Below are positions 41,330 through 52,840 of a DNA stretch of 64,000 bases, one piece after another. The stretch's first letter is position 1. Every line of letters starts with the position of its first letter. The position numbers and the translations under genes are program-made. The DNA comes from Toxorhynchites rutilus septentrionalis (Eukaryota > Arthropoda > Insecta > Diptera > Culicidae). Below the pieces are notes generated by a model. It was given only the letters and a program-made list of their open reading frames with translations. It did not search any database and had not been told where the DNA came from. The DNA lies in NCBI RefSeq assembly GCF_029784135.1, contig NC_073745.1:109905716-109969715 (forward strand), in the 5' to 3' direction.

Positions 41330-43450
41330 ATCAAAATAAAGCTGAACGTCAAATCACAGATTGTGGTGTGATGTCATATATTCATGAAAATGTATCTTCA
41401 TTTATTGAACGATGTCAGAAATGAAAAAAAAAGAGAAAACGACAAACGCCAACATACTTCCACGAGTCTGTAATAAAACATATGTCGCCCGCAGAGCACA
41501 GAATAGCTTCGACAAATACCCGATGGTATTTCATAAAACAGAAACATTCTACAGTAATCAATTATGTCCAATGTTTTTTGGTATGAGGAGACCACAACCA
41601 TTTGATGAGGTTACTGGCATGACAATTCAGAACGTATTACCGATTCAACAACAAAACGATTGGTTGCTGCTTTCACGCTCCCATCCAAATCCACGAAATA
41701 GTACAAAACATGAAAATCATTTAAAAAGGCTTATGTATGTTTCAATTATCCCCAATAGCAACTGGTTCATCAAGCAGAACATGGAAAATAGTCGAACAAG
41801 CGAAGTCGAAGATTATCTCGCCGTTTCGATCCGACCCTTCGAACCCCGACCCCGCAGCCAGTGTTCGTCATGCTGTGTTTTATGGCGGCTACGAAAAGGA
41901 GCGTAGGCCGCTTACCTTCGAAAGCCAATTTCAAGCCTCCAAAACACACATCGAATTCATACACCTTGACGCCGAATCCCTCCAGATCTCATTTGTTTCA
42001 CACTGTTAGTGTCTGTGTTCATCTTCCTCTCTCTCTTCCTCTCCTCCCGTTATTGGTCGTTTTCTTTTTTGTTTTCATTCGGAAAACATTAAAAATCATC
42101 TTGTTAATATTTTTTATTTATGGAGATTAGTTTGCTAGGTTCTCTCCTCTTCTTCCTACCTGTATTCTCGTCAAATTCATTGGTGTTCTCCTTCGTATCC
42201 GTTGTGTTTACATGCGCATTGGATGTGTGTTGCTGCAATTCAAACTGCGGTCACCTTTTAGGCTCTCTGGGGATGTTTCATTGTTTGTTTAAACTTATGA
42301 AATTGTTTTTGCAATCGTGGATTTCTGAAAATTTTGAGCTTGTGAAGGAAGTGACGTTTCACAATCATTCTTCTATCAACCATCCACTGCAACGGCCTAC
42401 ACTCGTCGCTTCGCCATATTTGTCGCGTAACGCACTCCATACAACTTTGATTAAGTATGCTCGAGATACTTTGTCTGACGCTCCAAACCCAGCAAACTGC
42501 CAACTAATCAAGTGTAGTTCTTTGAGGGCCGAGAAGCAAACATTATCATATATGCACACCCCATCCAAGTGCACCGCAGCCCAGCATGCAGCAACTCTTC
42601 GCCGTCAACTCGCATGTTGCAGCCGTTGTGGATGCTGTGCGTGGTCGTGGGCCCCAGAAAAAGCCCCAGAAGAGGAGCGTGACGAGCCGAAATTTGGTGT
42701 GTTTTTGTTTGTTTAATTTTGAACATGATTTTCTTGCTCGTTTTCTCCTGCTGGTCGGTTCGCTGTGACTGCAATGAAAGACATGCTTGGTGGAGTATGT
42801 TTGTGCTGTACATCTTGATCTGGGACCGGGCTGGGACTCGACGAATCGATCACTAGAGACATATATTATGTCTTATCGTGAGATGATGATCTCTTCTTTT
42901 CCTCCCAGGAAAACTTGAAATTTGTTCGGTTGTTAATCATGGTAATGTTTCTTTTTTTCGTTTCTTTGTTTCTTTCCATATTTGTGATAGGAGCTGGACG
43001 ATAAGGTTAAATTTTTCACGCATTTCAGTCGATGATAATTTGATATTTTCTAGTTGTATTGATTACACAAGCAAAGTATTGTAAAGTAGAAATTATACTT
43101 GTAGTTTGTGATTGATTTTTTCAGCAATATTTCGAATGAACAAAAGGTAAACATGTTTCAAAGCATAGATCATTTGGAAATAGAGCACTGGGGAATGTGT
43201 CTTTTTTTTAACCATTCTGTCAATCGAATCGAACGTTCTAATGATGAAAAAAAAAATTGTTCTCAATTTCTGAAAAATATTTGCGCACAACGATTAGCGA
43301 TTGGTACGGATCATTTGTTCTACCTTTTATATAAACAAAAAGTTTGTTTCAACTTATACTACTTTGTTATATCTGGCCATTCATTTTTAAATGTACTCCA
43401 ACGCAGTATCCTAAAGTTTTTCACAGCTCTTAGAAATTCTCCTGTATTTT
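41330..43450. other. No recognised gene; GC-richer centre
   Basis: 41780-42850 is GC-richer with several overlapping frames. The longest on plus is 42120-42716 (198 codons, with hydrophobic start MEISLLGSLLFFLPVFSSNS and a Cys-rich stretch later). Antisense frames of 81-101 codons cover the same bases, and codon content does not resemble a conserved protein. A pyrimidine-rich tract lies near 42020-42060. I do not call a gene. Confidence 0.3.
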
Positions 43451-43454
43451 AGTT

Positions 43455-43565
43455 GAATCAACTAGTTTTGACGTAGAACTATGTTTTTCAGTGAGGGCGC
43501 CAAAGCAGAAAACATGTCACGTTTTAATGAAATAATTTTATCGTTAATAGCTATTTTTGTTTCAA
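43455..43565 (-). repeat. MITE-like repeat, inverted copy of 24650-24750
   Basis: TTGACGTAGAACTATG, GGGCGCCAAAGCAGAAAACA, TGTCACGTTTT and AATAGCTATTTTTG are the reverse complement, with substitutions, of the 24.65-24.75-kb segment. It confirms a dispersed family. Confidence 0.6.
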
Positions 43566-44460
43566 TCGGAATCGGTTTGAATTAAGGTTTTTAAAACTTT
43601 ATCTCGGCGGAGCACTAATAATCAGATAAAAATATTTGATGGATCACTCATTTTTTTTTTAATTACCAAAAATGTATTTTTCGCATACTCTACATTTCTG
43701 TGTCGAAAAAGGATGTTCCACCCAAGCCATTTCTTCGATGAAACTCTTCTGGAAAATATTATACCCAGTGCTCCGCGGAGCACCTCTGGTTCAAATTAAC
43801 AAATATTGGAAGCATACCTATATTCCCATACATTTGTTCTGTGCATTTCTGTGCCAACCTACCCGTGCTTTCTCTACCGAGGAACGAGTATAGGTATAAG
43901 GTAAAATTTTTTTCTGCCACTGCGAATAAGGTATACGTGAATCGCTCGCTCGAAATGCAAATGCAGCGTTCGTCTATACGGACACTGTGGAGAGAGCAGA
44001 TATCGCAAATTAACCCCGCTTGTTTATAACTTATTAAAACGTCAGTCTCTCACAATCCTGATGCCTTTCAAGACCGGCATAATCACGTCCATTGATTTAT
44101 TAAGTTAATATGATTTCGTATAGATGGAACTTTAAACCAAAACGAAGCATAATATATTTGCGCACATAACCTCTCGGTGACTGTTCAGTTGAAACTCTTA
44201 CTCATGCAACATTTTCAGGTGTTCTTCAATTCCTATGTCGTAGTGATTGAAAATGATATGTTAAAACAAACACAGCGGCATGACACCGGCTATTCTACGC
44301 TCTATCCAGTGGTGAACATACGAATTGAATGAAATGATTCCTTGCGTCAACAACGCGGTCTTGTCTTGAACACAACCCTGTCTATTTTTGAGAACCCTTT
44401 GCACCTCACTAGTCGAAAATACTTCTTCCCTATCATGTTGAAAAATCATCAAAATCAACA
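43566..44460. other. No gene seen
   Basis: AT-rich noncoding DNA. The stretch near 43935-43985 resembles 2703-2745 (TCGCTCxxTCGAAATGCAA, GCAGxGTTCGT). Confidence 0.4.
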
Positions 44461-44464
44461 ACAG

Positions 44465-44875
44465 CTTCAGGGGGGTCCTCGCTTACTAAGCGATCGATCG
44501 TGAGTTCAAACTCAGGGTGCTCAATAGACCATCTTTGTAACTTTGTAACTACGTCCAACCATCATCAGAAATGGAGATCGATCCACGGTGGAACAAAGAT
44601 CGATTTATTCATACAACTGCTCTGCTTCGCAAGAAACATCGGGCTGCTGTTTTATGAATAACCCAACAACGATCAATATCAACTGTCTCCGCTGTCCGGT
44701 CTGCTGAACAATGAAATAACAGTAAAAACCTAACGCCTAAATTGCTACTACTACTGTGTAATTTACAATTTGTAGAATCATAAACATATGTACATGTTCA
44801 CGATTAAAACCCGGCTCTGTTACAGCTAAAAGGCTAATGAGCCTAATAAATAAATAAATGGGATAAAAAAAAAAC
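44465..44875 (+). mobile_element. tRNA-derived SINE, Feilai-like (copy 3, best preserved)
   Basis: GGGGGGTCCTCGCTTACTAA shows a small deletion in the tRNA-like head relative to 17935 and 35768. Then CGATCGATCGTGAGTTCAAA, GAAATGGAGATCGATCCACG, CAACTGTCTCCGCTGTCCGG, TGTGTAATTTACAATTTGTA, GGCTCTGTTACAGCT and GCTAATGAGCCTAATAAATA lead into an AATA-repeat and A-run tail ending near 44875. Length, about 400 bases, suits Feilai-type SINEs. The A box is probably lost, so it should be transcriptionally dead. Confidence 0.75.
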
Positions 44876-44984
44876 AACTTTGGTGTCAGATGCATCATCT
44901 TTTTCAAGAAGGCCAAAAAATGTTTGGAAAACTAATCTCTGATGGAAGCAACTTGAGAACTAATTGAGCAAATGCAGCTAAATT

Positions 44985-45840
44985 TATCAGGTAGAGGATT
45001 TAGGGGGGAAGAAATATTCCTATGGTGATTTGAAACTCCTCCCTCTTCTCTGGAGGAGGGCTGCCATTTAGCAAGTAAAAATTTTAGAGGGGAAGAAATG
45101 TGATTGGTGATATGATATGGTGATTCGATACTCATGGAAACGAAACACAAATTCCTGCATAACTCGAGAACAAATAAAAAAAATGGAGCCAAATCTGGCA
45201 AGTGGAGGTTTAAGGGAGCAAGATATGTTTCAATGATGATATGACACTCTTCTCTCCTCTCTAAGAGAACACACACACAAATTTATGCATAAGTCGAGCA
45301 CTAATCAAGCAAAGGGAATCCAATTTGGCATATCGAGGTTTTAGAATGCAATAAATGTTTCTATAGTGCTCCGACACTCCAACAACTTCTCTAAAGAGAG
45401 TGCGGTGTCTGAATAATTCGAGAACTAATCAAGCAAATGGAACCAAATTTGGCATATGAAGGTTTTAGGGGGCTATAAATGTTTCTATGGGGCTTCGACA
45501 CTCCTCTCTTCTCTCTAAGGGGCAGGGGCTGCATAACTCGAGAACTAATCAAACCAATTGAACCAAATTTGACATGTGGGGGTTTTGGGGAGCAAGAACG
45601 ATTTCTGTGTGGGATTGACACTCTTCTCCCTTTCCAACGGAAGGGAGGTTGTATAACTCGAGAACCAATCAAGCAAAATGAACTAAATCTGGTGTATGAA
45701 GGTTTAAGGGGGCAATAAATGTTTCTATGATGGTTCGACAATTCTTCTCCCTCTCTAAGTGGGTGGCTGTCATACAAATGAAACACAAATTTCTGCATAA
45801 ATCGAGAACTAATCAAGCAAAAAGAGCCAAGTTTGGCATG
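44985..45840 (+). repeat. Helitron-associated minisatellite (array 2)
   Basis: About six to seven degenerate units. Landmarks are ACTCGAGAACTAATCAAGCA, AAATTTGGCATATGAAGG, GCAATAAATGTTTCTATG, GACACTCCTCxC and a CTCTCTAAG box. The units are the same as at 13050 and 46960 but more shuffled; several lack the GCCATACAAATGAAACACAA half. Confidence 0.8.
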
Positions 45841-46140
45841 TGTTTGCGTGTTGGTAAGCGCAAAATTCGAGAAGGATTTGAGCTGTTTTAATTTTTTATA
45901 TTTTCTGTACCAAACATGTATTCCATGTAACGGAGAAACATGTTATTTGCAAGTGATTGAAAATTCTTGAACGAGAATTGTGTCTGAAAATAATTTTATA
46001 TATCTAATGACGAGTTTTGGTAGAAGTACCAATAGATTTATAGTAAAAGGAAATTTTAAAGGGTCAATTAGTCAATCAATCAATGAATAGTTCTGCGATT
46101 GGATCCATAAGTATTTGCTTAGTAAGAAAACGTGAATGTT
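45841..46140 (+). repeat. Helitron 3'-body module, terminus missing
   Basis: Shares AAGCGCAAAATTCGAGA, TTGAACGAGAATTGTGTCTG, TAATGACGAGTTTTGGTAGA, AGTACCAATAGATTTATAGT and CAATTCTGCGATTGGA-like wording with 13860-14080. The GCCGGG...CTAG end present at 14134 is absent; sequence diverges near 46140. Confidence 0.6.
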
Positions 46141-46144
46141 TGAA

Positions 46145-46832
46145 TGTATTGATTACAAAAAAATCCATGTTGGTCCAATTCCGAAAATTCATAAAAATTC
46201 GATGTTTTACAAAGTTCGCCAAAAATAGTTTTACCATAAGTTTTACCAATATATTTTCTAGATTTTGCAAATGAAAGTTTTTTTTTCGTAAATAAAAAAG
46301 AATACTGTTTTTTTTCTCAGTGTATATTTTTTTCACGTTCAAACATCAATACTCTATAACTCTTACAAAGACACTATTCCGGTATTATCCAAAATTCCAA
46401 ATTAGTGGTCGCAAATTTGGGAGAAGCAGTTTTGTAAATTTGGACCAAACAAAACAAGTACACAAGTTATATTAACACCATCACATTCACTAGGATGACA
46501 GTGAAAATTGTAACGAAAATGGATGGTGAAATCAGGTCTAGCTAAAGGGTTTTTTTTTCTAGAACTGGGACTACTATCAAGATTTACAAATCCAAGACTA
46601 CCACACACTAGACGTATGGCCTGGTTGAATTTTATGGTATTATTGTCAGCAATGTTCAGGATGCATATCAGTTGTTGAATTTCTAATAAGAATTTTAAAT
46701 TAATTTATTAAATTAAATAATTCCATAATAAAATACAATTTTCTAAGTCTCAATGTTTTTTTGTGACCTTCATGCTGAGAATAAAAATGAAATCCTTTGA
46801 TATTTGAATAGAAAGGTGAATGGTTTATTCTA
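46145..46832. other. No gene seen
   Basis: AT-rich spacer with short opposed frames only. Confidence 0.4.
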
Positions 46833-47504
46833 TCTTCTATATATATAACAATGGAGTGATGTCTGTCTGTCTGTCTGATTCTTATAGACTCGGAAACTAC
46901 TGAACCGATCGACATGAAAATTGGGGTTTTTGGGGCCGGGGAAGGTTTTCGTGATATTTTAAGACCCCTCCCCCCTCTCTAAGGGGGGGCTGCCATACAA
47001 ATGAAACACAAATTTCTGTATTACTCGGAAATTAACCAAGCAAACGAAACCAAAGTTGGCATGTGAAAGTTTTAGGGTGCAATAAATGTTTCTATGATGG
47101 TTAGACAGTCCTTCCCCCACTCAAAGGGGGGGCTGCCATACAAACGAAACACAAATTTCTGCATTACTCGAGAATTAATCAAGCAAATGAAACCAAATTT
47201 GGCATGTGGAGGTTTTAGGATGCAATAAATGTTTCTATGGTGTTAAGATACTCCTTCCCTCTCTCTTAGAGGGGGCTGCCGTACAAATGAAACACAAATT
47301 TTTGCATTACCCGAGAATTGATCAAGCGAATTAAACCAAATTAGGCATATGGAAACTTTAGGGTGCAATGAATGTTTCTATGGTGGTTAGATACCCCTCC
47401 CCCCTCTCTTAGGGGTGGCTGCCATACAAATAAAACACAAATTTCTGCATTACTCGAGAATTAATCAAGTAAATGGGCCGGACGAAGTTTGCCGGGTTAG
47501 CTAG
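46833..47504 (+). mobile_element. Non-autonomous Helitron with internal minisatellite
   Basis: Starts TCTTCTATATATATAACAAT after an A and ends GCCGGGTTAGCTAG before a T, giving both Helitron ends and the A/T target. A TGTC repeat and TTATAGACTCGGAAACTACT follow the 5' end. The interior (about 46960-47470) is four units of the 140-bp minisatellite with CCCTCTCTAAGGGGG boxes. The sub-terminal CCGGACGAAGTTTGCCGG can fold as a short hairpin. No coding capacity, so it would rely on an autonomous Helitron. Confidence 0.75.
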
Positions 47505-49557
47505 TGTTTAATAAAAAGACAACACTTTAATGAAACAAGTAGATAAATTAGAAAGCAGGTATCCATTTTTTCAAAGCACAAACAATAAATGTAAAGTTGT
47601 GTAAAGTTGTGAAACTATTAAGAAATTCGAAGTTTTCCTCGTACAGAGACTTTGAGTTATGTACATATTAAACGATACGGCCCTTATTCCTACCTCAAAA
47701 TTTCATATTGGGAAGTTAGTATCGTTTTCAAACACTTTGACCTTTTGATTTTACTTCGATATATTTTACATTTGGGTTCCAACTTTCATCATCATTGAAT
47801 TATGTTTCGTTATAACTGTAAAAAATATATTATAATGCTCTGGGTCGTTTGTCACTAAATTCGGTATTTTGAGATATGTAAATCCTAATGGTATCGTTAA
47901 GAAGAAGTAACGAAATGAACCCAAAAAAACTGCAATTAATTTCCAGGGCTGTTCGGTTTTGTTGGTGAAATATTTTAATACGACACGAAGGCGTGCAGAA
48001 AGTGTTAAATTGAATGCCAGTCAACGACAGCGTCTTGCGACAGTAATGAAATCAGCGTCGCCTGAGAATCCTAGGACGGATAGTTTTCCCCCCTGTGGAG
48101 ATTCCCCGCTGTTTTTCGCCGATTTCTTCGTGAAAATCATTGGCAACGGCAGACAGCTGCCAGGAAAGAGTCGCTCTCGTGTCTGTTATGATGCTGTTGC
48201 ATTGGTGCGATTTTTTCCTATGGTTTTTGTACACTAGCTGCCTCTATCCACACTGCCAAGAAAGGCAAAACATTGTGAGTGATTGACGTTTACAATTAAC
48301 TAAATAAACATATAACACAGATTCTTCCCGGCGTGGCGTACAGCATTGGAAAGGGTAAAGCGGAAAAACAACCGGTGCCAGACACATGCGAAATTGCTCG
48401 TTTCTCTTCCTTGCTCTGTCTTGCCTGATCTCAGTCTAATATGCAAAAAAATATATGTTTTACTCTGCTGATGAACCCGCTTCGTTCTGAGATTGAGTAA
48501 ACAAGAAACAATTTAGAACGGAATGGAATAATGAACTCATACTGAAAATGAAGTGTCCATCATGGGCTAATTTTCTTCCGTCGTTCGTTTGAACTGCTAG
48601 AGATTATGAGTCGGGGTCACCAGATACACTATAAGATGTGGAAATCGAAACAAAGAATTTAAACAGTTTAAAGGCTGAAGTTGAGGCTAAGTTGCATTTG
48701 GAAACGTAATTAATCATTCTTCGTCGATATTTTTTTCATCGTGAAGTAAATGAGTAAAATTGCTTATTTTCCCAACCGCTGATCATCATCAAATTACCAA
48801 ATTTGATGATTATCGTGCGAAACTTCGATAATTCATCCGTTCACCACAAACAAGAACCAAAAATGGTAGCAAACTCCCATTCGCAGTGTAAACAAACGAG
48901 AGAATCAAACGCAGTGGGATGGTGGAAAAATACGGCGGAAAAACGCAATCCGAAAACAGTTTGAACCTTATTTATACCATAAACATCACATATAGAGTTA
49001 GCATACGTGTTAATCAGGTATGTTAAGCCCGGGCGGAAGTGGTAATCATCCCGGTTAATTAAGCGCTCGTTGTTCTCTTCCCTACATTTCACGCGCCGAG
49101 TCCAAGGCTGGCTATCGCAGCCGAGGGTGCAATTTGGGTTGTCTTGCCCGGGCCCAATCCCAATCGCGAGATCGTTGGTATTCCTTGGGAGACTGTGTGC
49201 GCATAGCTTCGCGCTGGCCGCTAGCTAGCTTCTTCCTGCTTCTTTCGACCGTACTTTTCTGGGCCTGATGATCTATCGTAAATAAAGCCAAACGCAGGCC
49301 AGCGTCGCGCCAATAGCCGCAATTAGTGATTTTTTTCTCCCCGTTCCTTAACAAGTTTCGGAAGTTGATGATTCGCTTGCTAACTATGGCCAAACAAGAG
49401 TTAGGCTAGGTTTCGGCCAAGAAGGGAAAAGCAGGTTATAAATCAGTCCGAAAAAGTAGCCCGCGAGATGGGAGAAATCATAATTGAATTACACTACTGA
49501 ATGGGAACCCGTCATGATGCGATTTTGAAATTCATTCGTTTCCAGTTCGATATCACA
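47505..49557. other. No recognised gene; GC-richer from about 47940
   Basis: Contains overlapping frames of up to 93 codons on both strands without domains. The composition between 47940 and 49440 is GC-richer than neighbours, as in the other islands of the window. A regulatory or untranslated role is possible but unsupported. Confidence 0.3.
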
Positions 49558-49650
49558 GCCAAAAATGATAAAATCTAGGGATTTGGTGGAATTTCACAAA
49601 TACGGCTAAAATGTTTGAGTTGAGTCGTAAACTCAAACATTTTAGCCATA

Positions 49651-50945
49651 AAGGGTGTGTCACATCAAATTGCATCACGGAAAAAACGCTGTAGAAATTC
49701 GCCCAGTAGACCGATCCTTTTGAAAATTTTAGACAGTAAAATAAAAACTATTAAACAACTTTTGGCATTTTCTTTTTATTCATACTTCGAGCCCAAGCCC
49801 GTATGCTCGCACCTTCCTCTTTACCCCGTCCATAAGGTTCTGTACAATGTCAGGTTGTAGTTTTTTTTTAACAGAAATCCATTTTCTCTTGAAGTCCGCC
49901 TCCGATTTGACAACTTTTGGGTTCTTCCGGAGGGCCTGCTTCATAATCGCCCAATATTTCTCTATTGGGCGAAGCTCCGGCGCGTTGGGCGGGTTCATTT
50001 CCTTTGGCACGAAGGTGACCCCGTTGGCTTCGTACCACTCCAACACGACCTTTAAATAGTGGCACGAAGCGAGATCCGGCCAGAAGATGGTCGGGCCCTC
50101 GTGCTGCTTCAATAGTGGTAGTAAGCGCTTCTGTAGGCACTCCTTAAGGTAAACCTGCCCGTTTACCGTGCCGGTCATCACGAAGGGGGCGCTCCGCTTT
50201 CCGCAAGAGCAGATCGCTTGCCACACCATGTACTTTTTGGCAAACTTGGATAGTTTCTGCTTGCGAATCTCCTCCGGAACGCTGAATTTGTCCTCTGCGG
50301 AGAAGAACAACAGGCCCGGCAGCTGACGAAAGTCCGCTTTGACGTAGGTTTCGTCGTCCATTACCAGGCAATGCGGCTTCGTCAGCATTTCGGTGTACAG
50401 CTTCCGGGCTCGCGTCTTCCTCACCATGTTTTGCCTTTCGTCGCGGTTAGGAGCCTTCTGAACCTTGTATGTACGCAGGCCCTCCCGCCGCTTGGTCCGC
50501 TGGACGAATGAACTTGACAAATTCAGCTTATTGGCGACATCCTGGACCGAACTTCTCGGATCACGTCTAAACTGCTTAACTACGCGTTTGTGATCTTTTT
50601 CACTGACGGAGCATCCATTTTTGCCGTTCTTCACCTTCCGGTCGATGGTTAGGTTCTCGAAGTATCGTTTTAGTACTCTGCTGACCGTGGATTGGACGAT
50701 TCCCAGCATCTTACCGATGTCCCGATGTGACAACTCCGGATTCTCGAAATGAGTGCGCAGGATTAATTCACGACGCTCTTTTTCGTTCGACGACATTTTT
50801 CCAAATTTACGAAAAATTGACAGTGAAGCATGGCCAACGTGATCTATACACTCTTATCTGATCATAAGCGAAAGCTGAAGATATAATTCCTAAAAATTAA
50901 ATTTCTACAGCGTTTTTTCCGTGCAATTTGATGTGACACACCCTT
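49651..50945 (-). mobile_element. ITmD37E-type DNA transposon, apparently intact
   Basis: It is 1295 bases, flanked by TA (49649-49650 and 50946-50947). The terminal repeats are about 48 bases, starting AAGGGTGTGTCACATCAAAT, and near-perfect: the left copy has an extra ATC (TTGCATCACGG against TTGCACGG). One open transposase frame fills most of the element. Size, TA target and DD37E spacing match the ITmD37E group described from mosquitoes. The good state of the repeats and frame suggests a recent arrival. Confidence 0.92.
49780..50796 (-). CDS. ITmD37E transposase, 338 aa, uninterrupted
   Basis: This cut-and-paste transposase inserts at TA dinucleotides. The start is ATG at 50796 (MSSNEKERRELILRTHFENP). 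Residues 1-110 contain two helix-turn-helix units (LSHRDIGKMLGIVQSTVSRV and SSVQDVANKLNLSSSFVQR) that bind the terminal repeats; the linking segment is basic (DRKVKNGKNG). The catalytic core has MDDET (Asp148), FWPDLASCHY (Asp241) and ELRPIEKYW (Glu279). The last two are separated by 37 residues, the DD37E signature. The last part is basic (KRKWISVKKK) and may contain the nuclear localisation signal. Length is normal for the group (about 340 residues). No stop or frameshift is present, so it could be active; expression cannot be judged. Confidence 0.92.
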   Translation of the reverse strand: MSSNEKERRELILRTHFENPELSHRDIGKMLGIVQSTVSRVLKRYFENLTIDRKVKNGKNGCSVSEKDHKRVVKQFRRDPRSSVQDVANKLNLSSSFVQRTKRREGLRTYKVQKAPNRDERQNMVRKTRARKLYTEMLTKPHCLVMDDETYVKADFRQLPGLLFFSAEDKFSVPEEIRKQKLSKFAKKYMVWQAICSCGKRSAPFVMTGTVNGQVYLKECLQKRLLPLLKQHEGPTIFWPDLASCHYLKVVLEWYEANGVTFVPKEMNPPNAPELRPIEKYWAIMKQALRKNPKVVKSEADFKRKWISVKKKLQPDIVQNLMDGVKRKVRAYGLGLEV

Positions 50946-50990
50946 TATTTGTGAAATTCCACCAAATCCCTAGATTGTATCATTTTTGGC

Positions 50991-52270
50991 TTCGAAATGC
51001 ATCGAAATCCGAACACTTAAGCGCTTACGATGATAATTTCAAACTACTAAAAAATATGAAAAATTACTGTTCCTATATAATAAAAAGGCTTTAATCATAG
51101 TTATGGAATACAGAATTCCACAAAATCATGTTATATTTTTTCAAAATTTGTAAATTTCTTCATTATTCCGTGATTTTAAATCCGGACACCTTTTTATTCA
51201 TGATTTGAAGGATTGCCATCAAGCAAAACCAGTTTGTGTTCAAATATCTGATACTCCGGACATTTATGGAGCAGAGCACAGTTTTATTTGTGTTTTTTTA
51301 GTTAAGTTCACTTTTCATAGCTACACCGGTATTCAAAAGGTCGTACAAAATTATACATCGTTCATCGAATCTTTCCGAAGCGATCTGGCCTTGTGGCTGA
51401 TTTACCGGGGTCAACATATTTTGCGCAAATTCATCTTGAAGTATGTTAACGTTTTAACCCAAATAATGCAGGTCCGATGCAGAAATGAAGTCCTTTTATA
51501 CCTGGCAAGCGAAATTTAGTAAATTGCTTTTCAGGTATTCTTGTTGTCTGTCGGTCAAATCATGTGGAATCCATCTTCCAGCCTTTATGATCATTCCCGT
51601 GACTTTTGAATGTGGTTTTCAAAACCATTCGTAACGTTGTGGTTTGCCGAAGGCAAGTTCATTGTAAGCTTTTGAATTGGATATTGTTGGCAGATGTCAG
51701 AACAAAGAACAATTACGTAGTGTTCGTTGTTTTTTTTTCAAGACCCCGTTTGTTTCGGGATTTGTAGTTGTGCTTCAAATAGTAGTACCGTTTGTCCATG
51801 TTCCGAAAATCAAGCAAAGGAGTAGTACTTTGGCTGTTCTCAATAAACACCATTTATGACGAAGTTCATATCACTGGACCCTATTCAATGAAGTCAGTTC
51901 ATCTCAACTCGAGTTTATTTCAAGTATCGTAGAGCGGAGGTTGAAAAACTGTTTTCAACAGTAAGGAGTTTCAATACAAGTGTACTCGTGACCTAACTGA
52001 AAATAATCGACTCGTCGGTTTAGACTACACCACTAGCCAGGAACTGTTCGCAGCTGCGCGTTGCAATCTGGGAGGCGCTCAATGAGCTAAACCAAGTGTC
52101 TGTTCCCTATGGAGATGCGGCTTAAATAGCGAAATGCTATTCCTTCGTACCCAAATGGGCAGAAAAATAATCCAACTCAAATCCGCATAGTATGAGGCTT
52201 TTATGTGCAGCCTTATCTGATCCAATCTGGGTGCCGGGTGGTGTGAGACAATTCGTAGACACGGTCGATC
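50991..52270. other. No gene seen
   Basis: AT-rich noncoding DNA. A 104-codon frame at 51205-51519 has no recognisable domain. Sequence resembling LINE coding begins around 52279. Confidence 0.4.
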
Positions 52271-52278
52271 CTTCCAAT

Positions 52279-52840
52279 TTCACAGTAGCAGGGCCATCAT
52301 AGAATGTTACCAGTATCTTGATCGTCAGATAGTTTCGGGCGACAGCACCAATAGTGATCTATGCGCGCGTATAAAGAAGACGAGGGCTGCTGTGAGTTTA
52401 CGTAAGCCATGGAGAACGAACCAGATCAACCAATGCCAACCAACCAACGAACCTTGAATATGTGAGTCAGTTGTGTGGTTCTTAGATACTGAGGTCCAAC
52501 CACGTTACCACCAGAAGCCGATGTCAACAAAAAATCGGGAACGTAAGTGGCGGTGGGTCGGGCACACATTATGGAACTGAAATTTGAAGCAAGCGATAGA
52601 TTGGAATTCCTAAGGACATCTTGGCGAGGAAGACTCAGCGGCTCCTGTCACCGCAAATTGCTCAGGTAGGCTCCGGGGTCAGGAGCCTCTGCATCTGTCT
52701 CTGCTGCGATGACCGTGGGAAAGCAGTAGACCGGAATCTGATCAGGCCACAGGTCGAGGAGATAGCTGCGAATTGTCCAGGTGGGAAGTTGGCACTATGT
52801 TCTTGCGATAGAACCAGGTTATAATAATAAAGTAAATAAA
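52279..52840 (+). pseudogene. RTE-like LINE ORF2 C-terminus with 3' tail, decayed
   Basis: The reading ECYQYLDRQIVSGDSTNSDL, then ARIKKTRAAVSLRKPWRTNQ corresponds to the post-RT thumb of RTE-like ORF2 (YLGSxVSxDGGTxxDVxARIxKARAAF). Further on RKWRWVGHT, then DRNLIRPQVEEIAANCPG and KLALCSCDRTRL match the usual C-terminus (RKWRWIGHTLRK; VDRNLTWxQVKxIAANRxRW). The part between is rearranged or deleted. Stops and frameshifts abound. It ends with a TAATAATAAAGTAAATAAA tail near 52840, as in RTE-type 3' ends. Clade naming is inference. Confidence 0.7.

Larger units (their letters stand above)
49558..50990. mobile_element. Palindromic MITE split by a DD37E transposon
   Basis: Removing 49651-50945 and one TA leaves a 136-base sequence that is almost a perfect hairpin. 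The arm 49558-49621 (GCCAAAAATGATAAAATCTA through GTTTGAGTT) pairs with the complementary arm made of 49630-49648, TA and 50948-50990, around an 8-base loop (GAGTCGTA). I count only about two mismatches. The transposon entered at a TA in one arm. No clear target duplication flanks the palindrome, so the family is unknown. Confidence 0.85.

Noticed and set aside
41412..41906. 164-codon frame
   Set aside because: It has no domain and crosses from AT-rich into GC-rich DNA without change of character. Likely chance.
42120..42716. 198-codon open frame as a host gene
   Set aside because: Overlapping antisense frames, no domain, biased composition and no splice or promoter support. It looks like a chance frame in GC-richer DNA.
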